Source of the DNA: an uncultured Eubacteriales bacterium
GTDB taxonomy: Bacteria > Bacillota > Clostridia > Oscillospirales > Acutalibacteraceae
Reading direction: 5' to 3'
Assembly: GCA_900540235.1 (NCBI GenBank)
Contig: UQEY01000049.1
Location: 1 to 11,832 of the forward strand
DNA: 11,832 bases
The first letter of the stretch is position 1; the number at the start of each line of letters is the position of its first letter. The notes beneath the pieces were generated by a model. It saw only the letters and a list, made by a program, of their open reading frames with translations. It was not told where the DNA came from and made no database searches. Both the position numbers and the translations under genes were made by a program. Shown piece by piece: positions 7,763 to 11,832 of this stretch.

Positions 7763-9091
7763 ATGACTAAACGAAGTTACATCAGGCTGTTTTCGTATAC
7801 GGTTGCTTTTGCCTTGGTACTTGCAAGCTGGGCAATAATCAATATGAATCGTGCCGACAATTACAAAGCACAATTAGAACTTAGCTATCAGCAAAGCTTG
7901 AATGAACTGAGCGAAAATCTCGATTCAATTCAAACAAACTTAACAAAATCTGTCTATTCAAATTCAAACAAAATGCTTATGCAAATAAGCAAAGACTTAT
8001 ACAGCGAGTGTGCGTCGGCAAAAGATTCGCTTTCACGCTTACCGACAAAACAAATGAACCTCAGTTCAACCTATAAATTTATCACGCAGGCGAGCGACTA
8101 CGCAACATACATTGCAAACAAAATCGCAAACAAAGAATCTGTCAGCGAAGAAGAACACCAAAATCTGAACAAGCTTTTAAACTACGCAATCGAGCTTAAC
8201 GAAAGTGTCGGCGATATGGCGGCAATAGCCAACAGCGGCGCAGAAATTGACGCAAATGATTTAAAAGCAAAAAGCGTTAACATTTCTTCGCTTTCAAACG
8301 GTTTTTCCGGCACAGCAAAAATTTTTAAAGACTACCCTACCTTACTTTATGACGGTCCGTTTGCAGACGCAGTATTAAATCGAAAATCTAATCTTCTTGA
8401 AAGCGCTGAAAAAGTCAGCCGTGAGCAGGCACGGGAAATTGCGGCAAAAGTAATAAACTGCAATATAAGCGAACTTTCATATTCAGGCGAAGACAACGGC
8501 GACATAGCTTGTTATACTTTCACTTTTTCGCAAAAAACGGTTGCAATTACAAAGTACGGCGGCTACCCTGCATATGTGCTTTACGGCGGCAAAATAACAT
8601 CAAGTTCCATTGACGAGAGCAATGCGGTAAACCTTGCGCAAAGCTTTTTAAACAACATCGGCTACAAAAATATGACAAACACATATTACGCAATAAACAA
8701 CAACATTTGCACGGTTAATTTTGCTTACAAAATCGGCAACACAACCTATTACAGTGACCTTATCAAAGTGGGCGTATCAATGGACAACGGCAAAATAGTT
8801 TCACTTGAAGCACAGGGATATTTAAAAAATCACACTGAAAATCGCAAAGCATTTGACTGCAAACTGACTAAAGACGAAGCGCAAAAAAAATTAAGTGAGA
8901 ATTTAAAAGTGCTTGACTGCAAAAAGTGCGTAATTCCGAAAGAAAACGGCAAAGAATCAAACTGCTATGAATTCAGATGTAAAAGCAATGAAACGAAAGA
9001 GGAAGTTCTCATTTATATCAATTCCGACGACGGCAGCGAGGAAGATATTATGCTTCTTCTTTACTCCGACGGCGGAACGCTCACAAAATAA
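7763..9091 (+). CDS. ypeB: Spore germination protein YpeB homologue
   Basis: The 442-residue product matches the size of Bacillus YpeB (about 450). It has an uncleaved N-terminal membrane anchor (about residues 9-27) followed by an alpha-helical region rich in Ser, Asn and Lys with short patterns such as YQQSLNELSENLDSIQTNL. The C-terminal half carries PepSY-type domains and the family signature ending DLIKVGVSMDNG and EAQGYLKNH. In Bacillus, YpeB sits at the inner spore membrane and is needed to keep the cortex-lytic enzyme SleB stable; the two genes form an operon. Here sleB is not adjacent. The ATG follows GGAGG (7750-7754) by 8 nt. Its presence suggests the organism forms spores. Family assignment is strong; the partnership with SleB is inferred. 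Confidence 0.93.
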   Translation: MTKRSYIRLFSYTVAFALVLASWAIINMNRADNYKAQLELSYQQSLNELSENLDSIQTNLTKSVYSNSNKMLMQISKDLYSECASAKDSLSRLPTKQMNLSSTYKFITQASDYATYIANKIANKESVSEEEHQNLNKLLNYAIELNESVGDMAAIANSGAEIDANDLKAKSVNISSLSNGFSGTAKIFKDYPTLLYDGPFADAVLNRKSNLLESAEKVSREQAREIAAKVINCNISELSYSGEDNGDIACYTFTFSQKTVAITKYGGYPAYVLYGGKITSSSIDESNAVNLAQSFLNNIGYKNMTNTYYAINNNICTVNFAYKIGNTTYYSDLIKVGVSMDNGKIVSLEAQGYLKNHTENRKAFDCKLTKDEAQKKLSENLKVLDCKKCVIPKENGKESNCYEFRCKSNETKEEVLIYINSDDGSEEDIMLLLYSDGGTLTK

Positions 9092-9144
9092 ATGTATAAA
9101 AATAATAATTTGATTAATAATAGCTTTGAAAGGAAGTATTAACT

Positions 9145-9450
9145 ATGAACAGCAAAATTTTAATTATAGCAATAGCAATAGCGATAATCGCAACGGTATT
9201 TATGGGTTGCTCAAAAAACAACGACGAAATAACAACAACCACCTTACCGAGCACGAGCGAAAGCGCAACGGACAATTCTCAAACCACAACAAATACTGCA
9301 GAAAGTGACGCAAGCAGCGCTATAAGTAATGCCGAAAGCAAAGCCGACAAAGTCGGCGACGATATAGGAAAGGGCGCAGACGACATTGCCGACGGTGTAG
9401 GCGGTGCAGTAGATAAAGCCGGCGATGCAGTAAGCGATGCACTCGATTAA
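9145..9450 (+). CDS. Small putative lipoprotein with Thr/Ser linker and amphipathic Asp/Ala/Gly tail
   Basis: The 101-residue product has a hydrophobic signal segment (about 4-20) ending in VFMGC, a likely lipobox with Cys22 as the lipidated residue; Phe at -3 is less usual than Leu. After it come a Thr/Ser-rich stretch (about 30-60) and a tail of imperfect DK-V/I-G-DDI/A-x units (about 69-100), predicted as an amphipathic, acidic helix. The ATG at 9145 follows AAAGGAAG with about 8-nt spacing. It lies 53 nt after ypeB on the same strand with no visible terminator, so it may share its transcript and a spore-related role, but no function can be assigned. I do not recognise a named family. Confidence 0.75.
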   Translation: MNSKILIIAIAIAIIATVFMGCSKNNDEITTTTLPSTSESATDNSQTTTNTAESDASSAISNAESKADKVGDDIGKGADDIADGVGGAVDKAGDAVSDALD

Positions 9451-9473
9451 ATTATAATTTATCTTCACATCGG

Positions 9474-9581
9474 TTTCTCTCCTATCGACGGCGAAGCCGC
9501 CACTTCCCTCGTCAGAGGGAAGCAAGAACTTGGCTCCCTCTGACGAGGGAGCTGTCAACTTTGTTGACTGAGGGAGAGAAA
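9474..9581. mobile_element. MITE/REP-like dispersed element with four hairpins
   Basis: Terminal 9-bp inverted repeats TTTCTCTCC (9474-9482) and GGAGAGAAA (9573-9581) enclose four hairpins. H1 has stem CGGC/GCCG around GAA (9489-9499). H2 has an 8-bp stem CTTCCCTC/GAGGGAAG (9503-9522). H3 has an 8-bp stem GCTCCCTC/GAGGGAGC (9533-9552). H4 has a 6-bp stem GTCAAC/GTTGAC around TTT (9554-9568). H2 and H3 are also inverted copies of one another, sharing 14 exact bases (9506-9519 with 9536-9549), so the whole can fold as a cloverleaf-like structure or a long cruciform. It is GC-richer than its surroundings and carries no credible gene. I recall similar CTCCCTC-type elements as abundant in Ruminococcaceae genomes such as Faecalibacterium; this is from memory. 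No clear target-site duplication is visible. Confidence 0.8.
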
Positions 9582-9641
9582 AACTATAATGTGGCTGAAA
9601 GCCGTCAACCGATTGCAAACAATAATTTAACTTAACACAAA

Positions 9642-9676
9642 AACGGACGAGCATCAATTTGTGATGTTCGTCCGTT
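9642..9676 (-). terminator. Strong hairpin terminator of lrgAB, possibly bidirectional
   Basis: A 15-bp stem (AACGGACGAGCATCA, 9642-9656, with its complement 9662-9676, one G-U pair) closes a 5-nt loop. On the minus strand it begins 13 nt after the lrgB stop and is followed by TTTTTGTG, a classic Rho-independent terminator. On the plus strand it is followed by AATTTTTAT, so it may also stop transcripts coming from the ypeB-lipoprotein side. Confidence 0.9.
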
Positions 9677-9689
9677 AATTTTTATCTTA

Positions 9690-10382
9690 TTAAATTATCT
9701 GCGCATAGCCGATTGAACCGACAACGGTAAGGATACCCGAAACGGCGATTGAAAGGCTGCTCATTGCGCCCTCAACCTCGCCCATTTCCATCGCTTTTGC
9801 AGTGCCTATTGCGTGGGAAGCAGTACCGATTGCGATACCCTTTGCGATAGGATGCTCAATTTTAAACAGCTTGCAAACACCCTGAGCAATGATATTACCG
9901 AGCACGCCCGTAAGCACAATTACCGCAACGGTTATAGTTACATATCCGCCGAGTTCCTCGCTGACACCCATACCGATAGCGGTTGTGATTGACTTAGGAA
10001 GCATAGTTACATACTCTTTATGGTCAAGTTTGAAAATAAGCGCCAAAATCATAATTGTTGTAAGGCTTGTAAGCACGCCTGAAAAAATACCGATTAAAAC
10101 GGCTTTATGATTTTTCTTGAGCAGTTCAATTTGCTGATAAAGAGGAATTGCAAGGCAAACGGTAGCAGGAGTTAAAAGCCAACTGAGGTACTTTGCGCCC
10201 TCGTTATATGTGTCGTAATCAATATGGCAAGTTAAAAGAAAAATGATTGTAATGATAATCGAAATCAAAAGTGGGTTGAAAATGCCCGTTTTAAACTTTT
10301 TCTTTAAAAACGAACCCAAAGCGTAAGACAAAAGGCTGACGGCAACGCCCAAAAATGCCGAATTTTCAAAAAACTCACTCAT
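9690..10382 (-). CDS. lrgB: LrgB/CidB family membrane protein
   Basis: A 230-residue polytopic inner-membrane protein with about six to seven hydrophobic segments. The C-terminal block GTASHAIGTAKAMEMGEVEG followed by AMSSLSIAVSG is the family hallmark, and the segment LPKSITTAIGMGVSEELGG matches the conserved central region. LrgB is the partner of LrgA. In Staphylococcus the pair is tied to murein hydrolase control and cell lysis; in Bacillus subtilis (PftAB, formerly YsbAB) and Streptococcus mutans related pairs transport pyruvate. Which applies here is not decidable from sequence. The ATG at 10380-10382 lies inside the end of lrgA (8-nt overlap), with GAGG upstream in lrgA serving as ribosome binding site. 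The gene ends close to a strong terminator. Confidence 0.95.
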   Translation of the reverse strand: MSEFFENSAFLGVAVSLLSYALGSFLKKKFKTGIFNPLLISIIITIIFLLTCHIDYDTYNEGAKYLSWLLTPATVCLAIPLYQQIELLKKNHKAVLIGIFSGVLTSLTTIMILALIFKLDHKEYVTMLPKSITTAIGMGVSEELGGYVTITVAVIVLTGVLGNIIAQGVCKLFKIEHPIAKGIAIGTASHAIGTAKAMEMGEVEGAMSSLSIAVSGILTVVGSIGYAQII

Positions 10383-10761
10383 TTGAAATTACCTCGCTTT
10401 CCTCTTTTGCTTTAGACTTTTTTCCTTTGATAATACTTTGGCTCACTCTGCCGCTGATGCCCATAACCGCAACGAGCGACACAACAGTGATAACAAGTAC
10501 AGGAATAAGGAGCGGCTTGAGCACGCCCCAGCTTTTCATAAGTCCGACACCTGCAGGAATAAACATAAGCGGCATAATTTCTATAAGAAACAAACCCGTG
10601 TCCTTAACATCATCAAGTTTGATGATTTTTGTACAAAGGCATACGAAAAGAATTACCATACCGTAAATGCTGGCAGGAATAGGCGCAGGAATAAGAAAAT
10701 TTAACCCTTCACCGATAAATGATATTAAAAGAATGATTAAAAATTGCTTGATATATTTCAC
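10375..10761 (-). CDS. lrgA: LrgA/CidA family holin-like membrane protein
   Basis: A 128-residue protein with four predicted membrane segments (about 5-24, 28-48, 57-77, 84-103) and a charged cytoplasmic tail. Hallmarks are IPAPIPASIYGMVILF near the start and MPLMFIPAGVGLM in the middle, both typical of LrgA/CidA. The frame is open upstream to a TTG at 10773, but the TTG is part of TTGGAG, the likely Shine-Dalgarno. I place the start at the GTG at 10759-10761, 6 nt after GGAG. It is the first gene of the lrgAB operon and overlaps lrgB by 8 nt. A pyruvate-transport role (as PftA in Bacillus) or a holin-like role are both possible. Confidence 0.93.
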   Translation of the reverse strand: MKYIKQFLIILLISFIGEGLNFLIPAPIPASIYGMVILFVCLCTKIIKLDDVKDTGLFLIEIMPLMFIPAGVGLMKSWGVLKPLLIPVLVITVVSLVAVMGISGRVSQSIIKGKKSKAKEESEVISNE

Positions 10762-10796
10762 GATTTTCTCCAAAATGATATAAATTACAATTTATT

Positions 10797-10824
10797 AGTA
10801 TATCACTCAAATTGTTGCTGTCAA
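10797..10824 (-). promoter_or_regulatory. Promoter of lrgAB
   Basis: On the minus strand a perfect -35 TTGACA (10819-10824) and a -10 TATACT (10797-10802, five of six matches) are separated by 16 bp. Transcription would start near 10790, about 30 nt before the proposed GTG start of lrgA. No operator or LytR-type direct repeat is evident next to it. Confidence 0.75.
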
Positions 10825-10876
10825 TTAGTTGTATTTACAGATTTTTTTAGCTTTTTAAAGTAAAAATTGTCTATAT

Positions 10877-10905
10877 TTGATTTTTGCGTGATTTTGGGTT
10901 ATTAT
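10877..10905 (+). promoter_or_regulatory. Promoter of purine nucleoside phosphorylase gene
   Basis: A -35 TTGATT (10877-10882) and a -10 TATTAT (10900-10905) lie 17 bp apart. Transcription would begin near 10912, leaving a short leader of about 22 nt that contains the AAAGGAG ribosome binding site. There is no room for a purine riboswitch in such a leader, and none is seen upstream. Confidence 0.7.
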
Positions 10906-10934
10906 TAAGGTATAAATTAAAGGAGTAGGTGCAA

Positions 10935-11756
10935 ATGACTCTTTATGGCAAAGCGAAAGAAACAAGTGAATTTATAAAAAGCAAGGTAAAAAACATTCCA
11001 ACTACAGCCATTGTACTCGGAAGCGGGCTTGGTATGTTTGCTAATGAAACAGAAAAAGAGGTTGTGATTGATTACAAGGACATTCCTAATTTTCCGTTAT
11101 CAACCGTTCCCGGTCACGAGGGCAAGCTGATTTTCGGCAAAATCGAGGGTAAATCTATCGTTGCAATGCAAGGCAGATTTCATCTTTACGAGGGATATAC
11201 GGCTGAAGAAGTCACTTTTCCGGTGAGAGTTTTTCAGCTTTTGGGCGTCAAAAATTATATTGTCACAAACGCTTCGGGTGCGGTTAACCTCAGCTACAAG
11301 CCCGGAGATTTAATGATTATCGAGGACCATATCGGTCTGTTTTGCGAAAGTGCGCTTTTCGGCAAAAATGACGAAAGGTTCGGCACTCGTTTTCCGTCAA
11401 TGAGCGAAGCATACAACAAAAAGCTTATTAAAATTGCAGAAAATGCGGCAGCTAAATGCAAGCTTGATGTTCACAAGGGCGTTTACTGCTACTGCAAAGG
11501 TCCGATGTTTGAAACCCCTGCCGAAATCAGATTTTTACGCACAGCCGGTGCAGATGCGGTCGGTATGTCAACCGTACCTGAAGTTGTTGCGGCAAACCAC
11601 GGCGGACTTAAAGTTTTGGGCATTTCGTGTATGACAAATATGGCGGCAGGAATTTTAGACAAACCGCTGACGCACATTGAAGTTATGGAAACAGGCAAAA
11701 AAGTTGAAAAAGAATTCTCTGCATTTATGAAAGAAATCATTAAAAATATAAACTAA
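10935..11756 (+). CDS. punA: Purine nucleoside phosphorylase (trimeric, PNP family 2)
   Basis: This 273-residue cytosolic enzyme cleaves inosine and guanosine (and deoxy forms) with phosphate to the base and ribose-1-phosphate, for purine salvage. Visible motifs are the phosphate loop VLGSGLG (27-33), GRFHLYEGY (80-88, with Arg81 and His83), NASGAVN (112-118), GPMFETPAE (189-197, Glu193 equivalent to human Glu201) and SCMTN (231-235, Asn235 equivalent to human Asn243). The Glu/Asn pair supports 6-oxopurine specificity. I chose the ATG at 10935, 9 nt after AAAGGAG; a GTG at 10929 is in frame but only 3 nt from it. The gene is monocistronic within the window and divergent from lrgA. The length is normal for the family. 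Confidence 0.97.
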   Translation: MTLYGKAKETSEFIKSKVKNIPTTAIVLGSGLGMFANETEKEVVIDYKDIPNFPLSTVPGHEGKLIFGKIEGKSIVAMQGRFHLYEGYTAEEVTFPVRVFQLLGVKNYIVTNASGAVNLSYKPGDLMIIEDHIGLFCESALFGKNDERFGTRFPSMSEAYNKKLIKIAENAAAKCKLDVHKGVYCYCKGPMFETPAEIRFLRTAGADAVGMSTVPEVVAANHGGLKVLGISCMTNMAAGILDKPLTHIEVMETGKKVEKEFSAFMKEIIKNIN

Positions 11757-11777
11757 TGTGTATGCGGGCGGATGATA

Positions 11778-11827
11778 TGTATAGTGTAGTATGATAGTAA
11801 ACACATGTGCAAGATGATAGTATACAG
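11778..11827 (+). repeat. 50-bp terminal inverted repeat, right copy
   Basis: This is the exact inverted copy of 1-50, beginning 21 nt after the stop codon of purine nucleoside phosphorylase. It contains the 9-mer ATGATAGTA twice (11791-11799 and 11814-11822), 23 bp apart, a CACATGTG palindrome (11802-11809), and complementary ends TGTATA (11778-11783) and TATACA (11821-11826). Five further bases (11828-11832) follow before the window ends, with no counterpart visible at the left. Confidence 0.9.
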
Positions 11828-11832
11828 ATTTA

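Noticed and set aside
9244..9657. 137-codon open frame on the minus strand
   Set aside because: It runs antisense through the lipoprotein gene and straight across the four-hairpin element. Its middle is just a translation of the hairpins, and there is no credible start context.
10762..10773. TTG at 10773 as the start of lrgA
   Set aside because: No ribosome binding site precedes it, and the TTG forms part of TTGGAG, which is well placed for the GTG at 10761.
10929..10934. GTG at 10929 as the start of purine nucleoside phosphorylase
   Set aside because: It lies only 3 nt after the AAAGGAG ribosome binding site. The ATG at 10935 has normal spacing.
1..11827. The whole segment as a transposon with terminal inverted repeats
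   Set aside because: There is no transposase, recombinase or replication gene inside, and the cargo is core metabolism. The repeats are described as an open question instead.

Overview
The window is about 11.8 kb of AT-rich chromosomal-looking DNA and carries ten protein-coding genes, nearly all recognisable. The gene content suggests a Gram-positive, spore-forming anaerobe of the class Clostridia, most likely a gut Ruminococcaceae/Oscillospiraceae relative. The main pointers are a YpeB spore-germination homologue, a Thr-rich-linker membrane-anchored surface protein, LrgA/LrgB, and a short dispersed element of a kind I recall from that family. The taxonomic call is inference; there is no rRNA gene to test it.

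Layout. Positions 77-7641 hold five minus-strand genes. Read in transcription order they are proB (glutamate 5-kinase), proA (gamma-glutamyl phosphate reductase), a membrane-anchored DUF5050-like beta-propeller protein, a polysaccharide flippase of the Wzx/MATE-like superfamily, and glycogen phosphorylase. ProB, proA and the DUF5050-like gene overlap end to end and are probably one transcript from an extended -10 promoter near 7680. Glycogen phosphorylase has its own good promoter and a possible CcpA (cre) site. Divergent from proB, positions 7763-9450 encode YpeB and a small lipoprotein on the plus strand. Positions 9474-9581 hold a compact four-hairpin, MITE/REP-like element, followed by a strong hairpin terminator that serves lrgB and may work both ways. 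LrgA and lrgB (minus strand, overlapping) follow with a near-consensus promoter, and purine nucleoside phosphorylase (plus strand) closes the window with its own promoter.

How the genes work together. This is mostly ordinary housekeeping metabolism: proline synthesis (ProB to ProA), glycogen breakdown (GlgP), purine salvage (PNP), and small-molecule or murein-related membrane transport (LrgAB). No single pathway unites the window.

The most striking structural signal is a perfect 50-bp inverted repeat at the two ends (1-50 and 11778-11827). Each copy begins only 21-26 nt after the stop codon of the outward-facing terminal gene, in the same orientation relative to that gene. It may be a dispersed 3'-end repeat, a recombination site, or simply the repeat at which an assembly broke. 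No gene-free stretch exceeds 300 bases; the longest, 9451-9689, holds the hairpin element and the terminator. I saw no rRNA, tRNA, CRISPR array, riboswitch or transposase gene.
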